From contig NZ_DASUCC010000130.1 of assembly GCF_035762905.1 (NCBI RefSeq), positions 1 to 64,000 of the forward strand: a stretch of DNA of 64,000 nucleotides, given 5' to 3'. The DNA is from DASYTH01 sp035762905. GTDB taxonomy: Bacteria; Actinomycetota; Actinomycetes; Mycobacteriales; Pseudonocardiaceae. The notes under the pieces were generated by a model, which saw nothing but the letters and a program-made list of their open reading frames with translations, did not search any database and had not been told where the DNA came from. This document shows positions 52,842 to 61,633 of this stretch, piece by piece (positions within the stretch are counted from its first letter, which is position 1; every line of letters starts with the position of its first letter). Position numbers and translations under genes: made by a program.

Positions 52842-53490
52842 TGAGGACAACTCCCTCGCGCGGTCCGCATCGCCGGGCGTTTCGGTGGAACCGACCTGGC
52901 GCAAAACGACCAGCACCACGGCCACCGGCGTCGCCACCAGGCTCGCCGCCGGAACGAGCAGACCGGCAAGGCCGGCGCCGCGGAGCAGAAGACCAGCACT
53001 CGGCCCATGCCGAACGTGCGGCCGAGCCAACCGGTGCAGGTGGCGGCGATGACTCCGCCGACGCCGCCGAACATCGTCGCCACGCCGAGCAGGAACGCGC
53101 TCAGCTGCAACTCTCGTATGACATAGAGCGTGTACAACGCGAAGAACATGGCGGTGAACAGGTTGAAATGTGCGGCGGACAGCGCGAGCGGGCGCAGGAT
53201 CGGGTTGCGCCACAGCAGTCGAAGACCATTCTTCACGGATCGGAAGTGCGATCCACCGCTTTCCGGTCATGCTCCGGCCGGGCCCGTGGAAGCGTCGCCA
53301 GCGCCGCGGAACTGACCAGATAGCTCACGCTGTCCACCAACATCGTCACCGGGGCGCCGACGATGAAGGCCACGATCAGCAGCACCCACAATCGAAAGAA
53401 TCCGGTGCCTGCCAATTGGCCCTTCTCGGGCGGGGCGCTGGCCACGCGAAGATCCCACGTTGGTACCCCACGATTCGCTGTTCGACTCAT
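52842..53490 (-). pseudogene. Broken MFS transporter gene
   Basis: Three frames on the minus strand assemble into the C-terminal half of a drug-efflux type MFS protein. The first segment is FFRLWVLLIVAFIVGAPVTMLVDSVSYLVSSAAL, then, after a shift near 53225, NGLRLLWRNPILRPLALSAAHFN and ATMFGGVGGVIAATCTGWLGRTFGMG. After another shift near 52970 comes LVPAASLVATPVAVVLVVL before a stop. The N-terminal helices and the last two helices are missing. At least two frameshifts and truncation at both ends make a functional product unlikely. Confidence 0.8.
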
Positions 53491-53568
53491 GCGCCCGTGA
53501 GAACAGAGCAGCAAGAAAGCCCGAAATGCACCTGGACGACGGCGACGACTCGCCGAACCAGCCGGGCC

Positions 53569-55974
53569 CTATTCGCCGCCCGCCTTCTTGAGGTAGTGCT
53601 TGACCAGGGTGGTGTCCGGCTGGCCCGCGCGCAGCCGTAGGGAACGCTCGAGCAGCGACCGGGCGATCGTGGCGGCGTCGGCGGGGTCGTCGGAAAGCCT
53701 GGCCGCCACGGTCTCGTCGGCGAGGGCTGCCGTGCCAAGGTGTTGCAGGCAGCGTGCCTGCCCCTGCTCCTCGCCGATGGATTCGAACAGTTGCAGGGCC
53801 TCCTGCCAGAGCGACACGGCCGCGGACAGATCCGTCGCCGTCTGCGCGATTCCGCGCAACTCCACGGCCTGCGCCTGGCAGCCGACATCGTGCCGGTCGC
53901 GGGCCATGGCCTCGGCCCGGTCGAGGTACTCCTCCGCCTTGCCCCGCGAGCCATCGGCCAGGTGCAGTGCACCCAGGTTGACCATGGCGATCCCGGCTCC
54001 GGGATGCCGTTTGCGGAAAGCGATCTCCTCGAGCGACCGGCGCACCTTCGTTCGTTCCGGATCGTCGCGTTTGGACGGACCGTTGCCCAGTGCGAGCAGG
54101 GCTTTCTCGACCTGCAGCCGGGTGACGAGCTCGCTGCCGAGGTCATGAGCGGTGGGGAGGCGCACTTCGCCGGCCACCACGGTCAGCCGTTCCTCGGCCT
54201 TCGACCGCTCGCCGAGCATCCGGTGGGCCGTGGCTTCCCGGGCCGCGGCCAGCGCGCAGAGCTCGGGGCGCTGGGCGCTGCCGGCCAGCTCGCGCAATGC
54301 TTGGCTGACTCTGAGCAGGCCGTCCGCCTGCTGCTCACGCACGTACCAGTACTCCAGGGCGCTGGCGATCCGCGCCAGGTCGTCGATCACCGCGAGGAGC
54401 ACCACGCCGTCCCGGTAGTTGTCCGGGAGGAACAGTGGGCGCAGGGTGGGCTCCTCCTCGTGCAGCCACGCCGCGGCCCTGGGGCCGACCGAACGCACGT
54501 CGAGCTGGTTCGCCCGCCGCACGACCCGGTCCGCATGGTGGCGAATCAGCGCGGGCACCGCGATCCGAGCCGTCTCGACGTCCTTCGGGTCGGCCTGACC
54601 GGTGAGCGCCCATCGGATCTCCAGCGGCAACCGGTACCGGTCGCCGACCTCCTGCACGAAGCCCCGGACGCGCAGCTCGTCGAACGCCGCCGGCGGAGTG
54701 GCACCGGAGCCCGGGTCCGCGTCGGGCGTATGCGCGGTCACCAGCGCCGCGATCGCTTCGACGGTCAGCGCGGTCACCGGGAGCACGGCCAGCGCGTGCA
54801 ACAGCCAGGCGGCATCGGGGCTGAGACTGTCCTCGGTCCGGCGCAGGATGGCCCGCCAGATTCCCACCAGCGGGTTGTTCTCGTCGGAGTCCACCGATTC
54901 CACCAGCTTGCGCACCTCCGCGTCGCGGTCGGTGCCGCTGGTCTCCCTGGCCACGGCCTTGATCGCACGCGGCCGGCCGCCGCACACGGCCAGCAGTTCG
55001 TCGATCGGGTCGGAAGCGGGTTGTGGCAAGGAAGTCGTCCGGTCCCGCCGGGTTGCCAACAGCTCGCGCAGCCACCGCGGCAGGTTCCGGCGCCGCAGCG
55101 GCGGCGGCGGCTTCGGCACCGTGTCCGTGTCGGCGTACCAGATTCTGCGCATCCCCTCGGTGGACAGCGGGCCGACCGGTACCCGGCTGCCCGGCAGCAC
55201 CGACCCGATCGCCGCCTCGCCGGCGATCACCAGCCATGGCTGGCCGCTGCCCCGGTCCGTCCACCGTGGAACGAGCCACTCGATCTCGTGCGGCACCGCG
55301 GCATTGTCCAGCAGCAGCACCGAATACTGCCTGGTGAGCACATCGTGCAGCCGTTCCGCGGCGTCGGCCAGCACCTTCGGCGTCCCGTCCGCCGGCTCGT
55401 CCAGCCGGAACGTGGACAGGATGCGACCCGCCGTCGCCCGCGCGTCGTCCGGGTTCCGGCTGGACCGGCTGCGCAGGTCGAGCCGAACGACGGGCCGGTT
55501 CCCGGCGAGCCGGTCATCGATCAACCGTTGCACCGCCGCTTCGGCGACGGCGGACGTGCCGACATCGCGCGGCCCGCACACGACCGCGATTCCGGTGTCG
55601 AGCAGCCTCCGCACCACCGCAGCCACCGCGTCGTCCCGTTCGTAGATGGGGCCGGGCGGGCGCCAGTCCGGCGGCGCCGGCTCGGCCGGCCAGGCCATCT
55701 CCGGCGGGGGTGGCAGCTCCGGCGGCGCCGGGTGCCGCCACTGCCAGAGCTTGACCGCGGCCCATCCCGCCGCGGTCAGCGGCACCACGACGAGTCCGGC
55801 GACCAGCAGGTACCGCCCGATGCGCTGGCCGATGTCGGTGGCGTTGGCCTGGTTGCCGAGCAGCTCCGCGGACAGGGTCAGCAGAAACCAGGTCAGCACG
55901 GCGACCGGGACCAGGGCGAGCCGCTTGAGGAAGTTCCGCTCCGACGGGCTTGCGTCCCGGCCCGGCCAGTTCAT
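53569..55974 (-). CDS. Membrane-anchored STAND/NB-ARC-like protein with TPR region
   Basis: An 801-residue protein. Two membrane helices lie at about 20-38 and 55-75, then a Pro-rich linker, then a STAND-type nucleotide-binding region starting at YERDDAVAAVVRRL. The P-loop reads GPRDVGTSAV (134-143), in which the usual Lys is replaced by Thr, while a Walker B-like YSVLLLDNAA is present. The C-terminal third is helical TPR repeats (AGIAMVNLGALHLADGSRGKAEEYL, LWQEALQLFESIGEEQGQARCLQHLG). ATG overlaps the permease stop (ATGA). STAND/TPR proteins act as signal-transducing switches. Translational coupling to an ABC permease suggests it senses or gates transport, which is inference. Confidence 0.75.
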   Translation of the reverse strand: MNWPGRDASPSERNFLKRLALVPVAVLTWFLLTLSAELLGNQANATDIGQRIGRYLLVAGLVVVPLTAAGWAAVKLWQWRHPAPPELPPPPEMAWPAEPAPPDWRPPGPIYERDDAVAAVVRRLLDTGIAVVCGPRDVGTSAVAEAAVQRLIDDRLAGNRPVVRLDLRSRSSRNPDDARATAGRILSTFRLDEPADGTPKVLADAAERLHDVLTRQYSVLLLDNAAVPHEIEWLVPRWTDRGSGQPWLVIAGEAAIGSVLPGSRVPVGPLSTEGMRRIWYADTDTVPKPPPPLRRRNLPRWLRELLATRRDRTTSLPQPASDPIDELLAVCGGRPRAIKAVARETSGTDRDAEVRKLVESVDSDENNPLVGIWRAILRRTEDSLSPDAAWLLHALAVLPVTALTVEAIAALVTAHTPDADPGSGATPPAAFDELRVRGFVQEVGDRYRLPLEIRWALTGQADPKDVETARIAVPALIRHHADRVVRRANQLDVRSVGPRAAAWLHEEEPTLRPLFLPDNYRDGVVLLAVIDDLARIASALEYWYVREQQADGLLRVSQALRELAGSAQRPELCALAAAREATAHRMLGERSKAEERLTVVAGEVRLPTAHDLGSELVTRLQVEKALLALGNGPSKRDDPERTKVRRSLEEIAFRKRHPGAGIAMVNLGALHLADGSRGKAEEYLDRAEAMARDRHDVGCQAQAVELRGIAQTATDLSAAVSLWQEALQLFESIGEEQGQARCLQHLGTAALADETVAARLSDDPADAATIARSLLERSLRLRAGQPDTTLVKHYLKKAGGE

Positions 55975-57689
55975 TCGGTCGCACCCCCGGTCAGCCCGGA
56001 GATCACCTTCGGCCAGGTGACCAGCAACAGCGCGACGGGAATGACCGAGGCGACCACGGCCCCGGCGGCGACCGTGCCGGCCGAGATGCCGAACTGCCGG
56101 GCCTCGCCCCACAGCAGCAGGTTGAGCGGGGTCGATCCGGGCCCGCTGATCAGAAAGCCGACGATGAAATCGTTCCACACCAGGACGAACTCGAGCACCA
56201 CCACCGCGATCAGGGCACGTCGGTACCGGCCGCGCCACATGGCGTCCAGCGCGGGCCGGCGGGTGCCGGACAGATCCGGCGGCGCCGCCTGGAACGCGGT
56301 GCGCAGTACGAGGGTGGCGAACGGCAGTCCGGCCGCCGCGTGCACGAGAGCCAGCGGTGCCCGGGCACCGGCCAGCCCGAGCTGGCCGAACAGGTCGCCA
56401 AGCGGGCCGGCGTACATCTGCACCGGCGCGACCGCCAGGACCACGAGCAGCAGGGTCAGCCCGCGGGACAGCCAGCCGGGCAGCCCGCCCCAGGTGAGCA
56501 GGTAGGCCGCCGGCACCGCGGCCGCGACCACGAGCGCGGTGGCGAGCCCGGCGAGAAAGACGCTGCCGAGCACGGCGGGCCACAACCAGCTCGCGCTCAC
56601 CTCGGCGAACGAGCCGGGCCCGAGGCCGGAGAGCCCCCACCAGCCGGCCGATCCGGCCGTGCGGGGCTCGTGCAGCGCGGTGCCAAGCAAAACCACCAGC
56701 GGCAGCAGGAAGAGCACCGCCAGACCGAGCCCGATCAGCCAGCTCAAGGCGCGGCGCTTCGCCGGCTTCCGGTCGGGCGCGGCCGCGCCGTTCTCGGCCG
56801 GTCCGGGGGTCGGGCGGTCCGGTTGGGTCGTGCGCCTTCGCATACCGGCCAGGCTGAGCAGGCCCACGATGATGAACAGCAACACGGCGAGGGCGGCGGG
56901 ACCGCCGGTGTCCGCGCTGCGCGTGGTCATCCGCCACCAGTGCAGCCCGACCACGTCGACGTCGTCCTGGATGGAGCCCGGCGCCGCGATCAGGACCAGG
57001 TCGAACACCCGGATCGCGGCGACCAGCACGGTCAGCACCACGATGGAGGTGACCGGGCCCGGCCTTGGCAGCTTGGGGTGACCGAACAGCCCGGGTCCGG
57101 CCGCTCGCGTGTCCAGACCGGCCCGGAACAGCACCACGACGAAACCGAGCCAGGTCCAGGCGAACGACAGGGCGAGCACGATCCAGATCAGTCCCGGGCC
57201 GAGCCACACCACGTCCGCGCCGAACAGCGCGCTGGCCATGCCCCGTTCGGGAGCCGGGTCGAAGATCATCCGTGCGATCGCGCCGGAGACCAGCGCGGAC
57301 ACCCCGAACGGGAGGATCAGGAAGTACAGCAGGACCCGCCACGGCCCGCGGACCAGCCGGCTGGCCACCGCGATCCCGTAGCCAAGCGCGACGACGATCA
57401 GCGCGATGCCCACCCACAGCACGCTGTTGCGCGCCGCCGCCAGCGCGCCGTCGTCGGTGATGACGGTCAGGAAGTTCCCGAGCAGCACCGGGTCGCCGTT
57501 CAGCGCCCACACCACGGTCCACCCGGTCGGCACCAGCAGCACGAGCAGCAGCAGCACCGCCGGCACGCCAAGCAGGAACCGGGCCGGCCGGCCCTGCTCA
57601 CCGGTCGGGTCGAGCGCCCGGCCGGCCACCTCGCGCCCGACCACCTCGAACGTGAGGCCGTCCTTGGCTTTGAAGGACGCCGGACTCAT
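55971..57689 (-). CDS. Fused two-domain ABC permease (MalF-MalG type)
   Basis: A 572-residue membrane protein that contains both halves of a CUT1-type sugar permease. The first half (about 30-290) starts RFLLGVPAVLLLLVLLVPTGWTVVWAL. After a Pro/Lys-rich linker near 295-320 the second half starts LSWLIGLGLAVLFLLPLVVLLGTAL and ends with VLEFVLVWNDFIVGFL. Two separate proteins are the norm. ATG at 57689 overlaps the lipoprotein stop (ATGA), and its stop overlaps the STAND gene. No ATPase gene is nearby, so a shared MsiK-like ATPase is likely. Confidence 0.8.
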   Translation of the reverse strand: MSPASFKAKDGLTFEVVGREVAGRALDPTGEQGRPARFLLGVPAVLLLLVLLVPTGWTVVWALNGDPVLLGNFLTVITDDGALAAARNSVLWVGIALIVVALGYGIAVASRLVRGPWRVLLYFLILPFGVSALVSGAIARMIFDPAPERGMASALFGADVVWLGPGLIWIVLALSFAWTWLGFVVVLFRAGLDTRAAGPGLFGHPKLPRPGPVTSIVVLTVLVAAIRVFDLVLIAAPGSIQDDVDVVGLHWWRMTTRSADTGGPAALAVLLFIIVGLLSLAGMRRRTTQPDRPTPGPAENGAAAPDRKPAKRRALSWLIGLGLAVLFLLPLVVLLGTALHEPRTAGSAGWWGLSGLGPGSFAEVSASWLWPAVLGSVFLAGLATALVVAAAVPAAYLLTWGGLPGWLSRGLTLLLVVLAVAPVQMYAGPLGDLFGQLGLAGARAPLALVHAAAGLPFATLVLRTAFQAAPPDLSGTRRPALDAMWRGRYRRALIAVVVLEFVLVWNDFIVGFLISGPGSTPLNLLLWGEARQFGISAGTVAAGAVVASVIPVALLLVTWPKVISGLTGGATE

Positions 57690-59005
57690 TCGGCCGCCGC
57701 TCTGGCGATCGCGACCATCTTCCGGCACGCGTCCCGGGCCGCCGTCGCCGGTGGCATGCCGGTGCCGAGGTCACGCACGAGTTGTTGCAGGACAAGCGCA
57801 AGGCCGTCGCGGCCGCCGACCGGGCCGAGCTGGTCGGCGAGCGCGAACCGGATCGGCTGCCTCGGGTCGCGCAGCTGGCGTTCGTGCCGGCGCAGGGTCC
57901 GGCTGTAAAGGCTCGAATCGGTGTCCTGGTTCGCCGCGATGAAGCCGCCGGTGTCCTTGATCCACGGGATCGGCGCATCCTCGCCACCCAGGTAACGCAG
58001 CAGATCGAAGGCGGACGCCCGCGCCGGCTTGACCGCGACCAGCAGGTCGCCGGCGATCGCGATCGGAGCGGTGACGCCCGGATCTGCCGGGAAGGTGAAG
58101 CTGTCCGCCTCGTCCTCCGGCGTGCCGAACCTGCGGATCACCGACTCCGCGAAGTCCGGTGCGACCACCATCGCGGCCCGCCGGTACGGGAACACCTCCT
58201 GCACCGCGTCCGGATACTGCAGTACCAGGGCGCGGTCCAACCCGCCCGAGACCGCCCCCGGCACCGCCCACATGCCGGCGAGCATGCGCAACGCCGTTTC
58301 GACTTCGGACCCGCGCCAGGTTTCGGGGTCAGCGGCGGGCCGGATCAACTGGTCGTAGGTGTCCGGAAAGTGCCGCAGCAGAACGTTTTGGAAGGAGACG
58401 GCCAGCAGCCAGCCGTCCGCACCGCCGACGGCGAGCGGCGCGATGCCGGCGCCACCCAGGTCCGGGTCGTCGATGATCCGCTGGTTCAGGTCCATCCACT
58501 CCGACCACGTCCGCGGTGCCGCAAGGCCGTGCTCGTCGAACAGCCGCTTGCGGTACCAAACCACCGACGAGTGCGCGACCTTGAACGGCAGCGCATGGTG
58601 CCGATCGCCCGATTCGGTGCCCGCGATCCGGTTGTACTCCGGGCGCCACATCGTGTCCGGTATCGGCTCCAGGTCGTCGATGCTGGCGCTGACCGTTCCG
58701 GGTTGCGGCATCGCCACCAGGTCGGGCCGCCCCGCGGTCCGTGCGCCGAGCGCGGCCGCGATGTCGTCGCCGAGCGGGACCAACTCGTAGCCGTTGGGAT
58801 AGCCGGCGAGGATGGCCCGGAACGCCTCGAGTTCCCCGGCGCTCCACGCGACGGCCACCCGGACGTTGTCCCCGACCCCGGCGGTGCTCGCCAGCACGGA
58901 GCAGCCGGACAGCCCCGCCGCCGCGGCCGTGAACCCGCCGGCGCGGAGCAGGACCCGCCTGGACACACCGGCACCCGGCCGCGGCACGGCTCGCGAATCC
59001 GCCAT
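57686..59005 (-). CDS. CUT1-type substrate-binding lipoprotein
   Basis: A 439-residue extracellular solute-binding protein. ATG at 59005 is supported by GAGGGG upstream. The N-terminus has twin arginines (VSRRVLLRAGG) followed by lipobox LSGC with Cys35, so Tat export and lipid anchoring are possible. The mature part follows the MalE-like type 1 pattern: HHALPFKVAHSSVVWYRKRLFDEHGL and TPEDEADSFTFPADPGVTAPIAIAGDLLVAVK. It is the first gene of the operon that also encodes the fused permease and the STAND/TPR protein. The ligand is unknown, presumably a sugar or glycoside. Confidence 0.85.
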   Translation of the reverse strand: MADSRAVPRPGAGVSRRVLLRAGGFTAAAAGLSGCSVLASTAGVGDNVRVAVAWSAGELEAFRAILAGYPNGYELVPLGDDIAAALGARTAGRPDLVAMPQPGTVSASIDDLEPIPDTMWRPEYNRIAGTESGDRHHALPFKVAHSSVVWYRKRLFDEHGLAAPRTWSEWMDLNQRIIDDPDLGGAGIAPLAVGGADGWLLAVSFQNVLLRHFPDTYDQLIRPAADPETWRGSEVETALRMLAGMWAVPGAVSGGLDRALVLQYPDAVQEVFPYRRAAMVVAPDFAESVIRRFGTPEDEADSFTFPADPGVTAPIAIAGDLLVAVKPARASAFDLLRYLGGEDAPIPWIKDTGGFIAANQDTDSSLYSRTLRRHERQLRDPRQPIRFALADQLGPVGGRDGLALVLQQLVRDLGTGMPPATAARDACRKMVAIARAAAE

Positions 59006-59270
59006 TCCACCCCTCGGCACTGACCAATGGACGGGCATTCGCGCTCACCATACGCGCACAATCCGGCACCTGGGGCCAGGACATACCGGCCTCGACCACA
59101 ACCCGAAAACCCATTTGCCCGCGACCCGACGCGACTGTCCGCGCTGGGCACAATGGCGCAAAGCGGATGCTCGAGTACGGCTCCGACGCCGACCGGGCGA
59201 AGCCGCTGCGCGGCATCGTCCCGGGCCGTCCGCACGGTCACTGAACGTTGTCCAAAACTTCGCCGTCTGG

Positions 59271-59284
59271 TAGAACGTGTTCTA
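59271..59284. promoter_or_regulatory. KstR-type operator
   Basis: TAGAACGTGTTCTA is a perfect 14-bp palindrome that fits the KstR consensus TnnAACnnGTTnnA, the operator of the TetR-family sterol-catabolism repressor of actinobacteria. It ends 19 bp before the GTG start of the DUF1214 gene, overlapping the expected promoter, where binding would repress the sulfotransferase operon. Confidence 0.7.
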
Positions 59285-59303
59285 ATACTGCGAGGAGGCG
59301 GCG

Positions 59304-60362
59304 GTGGCCGACGTGCTCGACGGACAGGCCTGGTCGGAGTTCTGCCGGGCCCTGGAACGGGCCGGCGACGTGGTGCTCCGGGACACCGCCCCGGCCACCG
59401 CGCTGGACCGCGCCGAGGGCTTCCGCTACCTGACCCGACTGGTCCGCGAGATGCTCTACGCCACAGTGGAGAACGCCGACCCGGACTTCCCCCGGCTGCA
59501 CGAGCTGGACCTGGTCAAGATCGGCGCGGACAACCCGGACAACGTCTACCTCTCGGCCACCGTCCGGGGCGACCGCGACTACCGGATCACCGGGCGGCGC
59601 GGCACGATCGCGTACTTCAGCGTGGGTTCCAAGGCCAACCGGTACGCCAAGGACGGCACGATGGCCTCGACCGGCGAGCTGTCCGACCGGGACCTGGTGG
59701 TCGAACCGGACGGCACGGTCGAGATCATCGCCAGCCGTACGCCGCGGGACCGCAACTGGCTGCCGCTCGCGCCCGACTCGACCGGTATCGTGGTCCGCCA
59801 GTCCTATTTGGACCGCAGCGCCGAGGAACCCGGCACGTGGCGGATCGAGCGCATCGGCGGCCCGGCGTTGCCCGCCGCGCTGGACCCGGACGCACTGGTG
59901 CGGGCACTGCGCCGGGCCGCGCTGGCCGTGCACGGCACCGCGGCCACCTTCGCCGGATGGACCGAGCTGTTCATGACCCGGCCCAACGAGCTGCCCGACT
60001 TCGGCCAGGAGCTGTTCCAGCGGGCCGGCGGTGATCCGGAGATCTTCTACCTGCACGGGTACTGGACGCTGCGGCCCGGCGAGGCGTGGCTGATCGAGAC
60101 CGAGGTTCCGGACTGTCCCTACTGGAACTTCCAGCTCAACAACTGGTGGATGGAGTCGATGGACCACGCACACCGGATCACCGTGAACAAGCACACCGCC
60201 ACACTGGACGACGACGGCAGGTTGACCATCGTCGTGGCCGACAAGGATCCGGGTTGGGGCAACTGGATCGACACCACCGGCCACACCAGCGGAACCGCGC
60301 TGCTGCGCTGGCTCGGCGCCACCCACCACCCCATCCCCCGCTGCCGGGTAGTGAAGCCGTGA
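59304..60362 (+). CDS. DUF1214-type protein (Rv3531c-like)
   Basis: A 352-residue protein. GTG at 59304 has GGAGG six bases upstream. The C-terminal part FYLHGYWTLRPGEAWLIETEVPDCPYWNFQLNNWWMESMDH is the DUF1214 signature region. The N-terminal part (LVREMLYATVENADPDFPRLHELD, DNVYLSATVRGDRDYRITGRRGT) is family-like too. Enzymatic role unknown. It leads an operon whose members and KstR-type operator match the mycobacterial Rv3531c-Rv3530c-Rv3529c genes of the cholesterol regulon, recalled from general knowledge. That suggests a role in sterol or bile-acid type metabolism. Confidence 0.75.
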   Translation: MADVLDGQAWSEFCRALERAGDVVLRDTAPATALDRAEGFRYLTRLVREMLYATVENADPDFPRLHELDLVKIGADNPDNVYLSATVRGDRDYRITGRRGTIAYFSVGSKANRYAKDGTMASTGELSDRDLVVEPDGTVEIIASRTPRDRNWLPLAPDSTGIVVRQSYLDRSAEEPGTWRIERIGGPALPAALDPDALVRALRRAALAVHGTAATFAGWTELFMTRPNELPDFGQELFQRAGGDPEIFYLHGYWTLRPGEAWLIETEVPDCPYWNFQLNNWWMESMDHAHRITVNKHTATLDDDGRLTIVVADKDPGWGNWIDTTGHTSGTALLRWLGATHHPIPRCRVVKP

Positions 60363-61633
60363 CCGAACCATGTCGGCCGCCCACCTGCCAACCGCACCCA
60401 AGGGGAACGGGACGCAACCCGGCCACCGAAACCCTGTCAACCGAGCGGGATCAACTCACCGCCACAACAGCAGTAAATTCCGGAGCGGCGGAACTGCGCG
60501 CTCTGCGGGTGGACGAACTGTTGGACGCGGCCAAGACCAAGGCGGGCCTGACCGAGTTCGGCGACGACTGGTTCGTCGAACCGCTGCAGGTTCTCGTCCG
60601 CAGCCTCAACGCACAGGCGCGGCTCTCGCCCGCCGGGCTGGAACTGACCCGCCGCAGGCTGACCGCGCTCCTCGTCGACCGGCTGCGGCTGCGGGCCCTG
60701 CAGCGGACCCACCCGGAAGTCCGGGCGGTCGAGGTGCCGGTGGCCGCCGCGATCTGCGGTCTGCCGCGTACCGGCTCGACCCTGCTGCACCGGTTGCTGG
60801 CCGCCTCGCCGCGACTGACCTCGACGCTGTCCTGGGAGGCCTCCTACCCGATCCCGTTCCCCGGCGAAGGACCGGACGCCGCGGAGCGCAAGCGGCGGGC
60901 GCGGGACCGGGCCGAGCTGTTCCTCCGGATGTCGCCGGAGTTCGCCGGCATCCACACCATCGAGTGGGACGGGCCGGAGGAGGACGTGATCCTCCTCGAC
61001 CGCTCGTTCACCTCGATGAGCTTCGACTCCTTCTACCGGATACCCGACTATGGCGCCTGGCTACGCTCGGCCGACCAGAGCATGGCCTACCGGGAGCTGC
61101 GCGAGTGGTTGCAGGTGCTGCGATGGCAGCGGCCGGACCGCGCCGGGCGTCGGTGGATCCTGAAGTCGCCGCACCACCTGACCGCGGTGGACACGGTGCT
61201 GGACACCTTCCCGGGCTGCCGGATCCTGATGACGCACCGGTCGCCGGTCAGCGCGGTGCCCTCGTACGCCTCGATGGTGGTGTCGATGAGCTCGCAGTAC
61301 AGCGCCGCGGTCGACCCGGTGGCGACCGGCCGGTACTGGAGCACGCGGTTCGCCGCGACCCTGCGCGGGTTCGCCGAGGCACGGCGGCACCGCCCGGACC
61401 GGTTCGTCGACGTGCCGTTCGCCGAGCTGACGGCCGATCCGCTGGCCGTGGCCCGCCGCGTGCTCGATGCCGTCGGCCTCGCCTCCGGCTTCGAGTCCGG
61501 CCCGTTCCTGGCCTACCTCGACCGCAACCGGACGCAGCGGCACGGCGCGCATTCCTACGCACCGGAGGACTTCGGCCTGTCGGCCGCGGAGTTGAAGCGG
61601 GACTTCGCTTTCTACACGGAGGCATTCCTGTGA
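60359..61633 (+). CDS. PAPS-dependent sulfotransferase family protein (Rv3529c-like)
   Basis: A 424-residue sulfotransferase. The 5'-phosphosulfate-binding loop is ICGLPRTGSTLLHRLLA, the 3'-phosphate site region is CRILMTHRSPVSAVPS, and FVDVPFAELTADPLAVARRVLDAV closes the fold. The conserved protein starts near ELRALRVDELL at about residue 46. GTG at 60359 overlaps the DUF1214 stop (GTGA) and gives an extra 45 residues encoded largely by repeat copy C; an internal GTG at 60509 lacks a ribosome binding site. The family transfers sulfate from PAPS to a hydroxyl. A CysNC gene that makes PAPS is adjacent at 62.8 kb. Confidence 0.82.
   Translation: MTEPCRPPTCQPHPRGTGRNPATETLSTERDQLTATTAVNSGAAELRALRVDELLDAAKTKAGLTEFGDDWFVEPLQVLVRSLNAQARLSPAGLELTRRRLTALLVDRLRLRALQRTHPEVRAVEVPVAAAICGLPRTGSTLLHRLLAASPRLTSTLSWEASYPIPFPGEGPDAAERKRRARDRAELFLRMSPEFAGIHTIEWDGPEEDVILLDRSFTSMSFDSFYRIPDYGAWLRSADQSMAYRELREWLQVLRWQRPDRAGRRWILKSPHHLTAVDTVLDTFPGCRILMTHRSPVSAVPSYASMVVSMSSQYSAAVDPVATGRYWSTRFAATLRGFAEARRHRPDRFVDVPFAELTADPLAVARRVLDAVGLASGFESGPFLAYLDRNRTQRHGAHSYAPEDFGLSAAELKRDFAFYTEAFL
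60388..60496 (+). repeat. Dispersed repeat family 1, copy C, inside a coding region
   Basis: A diverged copy of the blocks at 6023-6137 and 45777-45887. Over about 105 bp it keeps GACGCAACCCGGCCAC and ACAACAGCAGT exactly, and other positions loosely. Unlike the other copies it is not between genes: with the coupled GTG start it encodes about residues 11-46 of the sulfotransferase, ahead of the conserved domain. Confidence 0.65.

Noticed and set aside
53569..57522. Single 1317-residue minus-strand frame
   Set aside because: Only the last 801 residues are the STAND/TPR protein. The upstream part is an out-of-frame reading of the permease gene, and the ATGA overlap fixes the true start at 55974.
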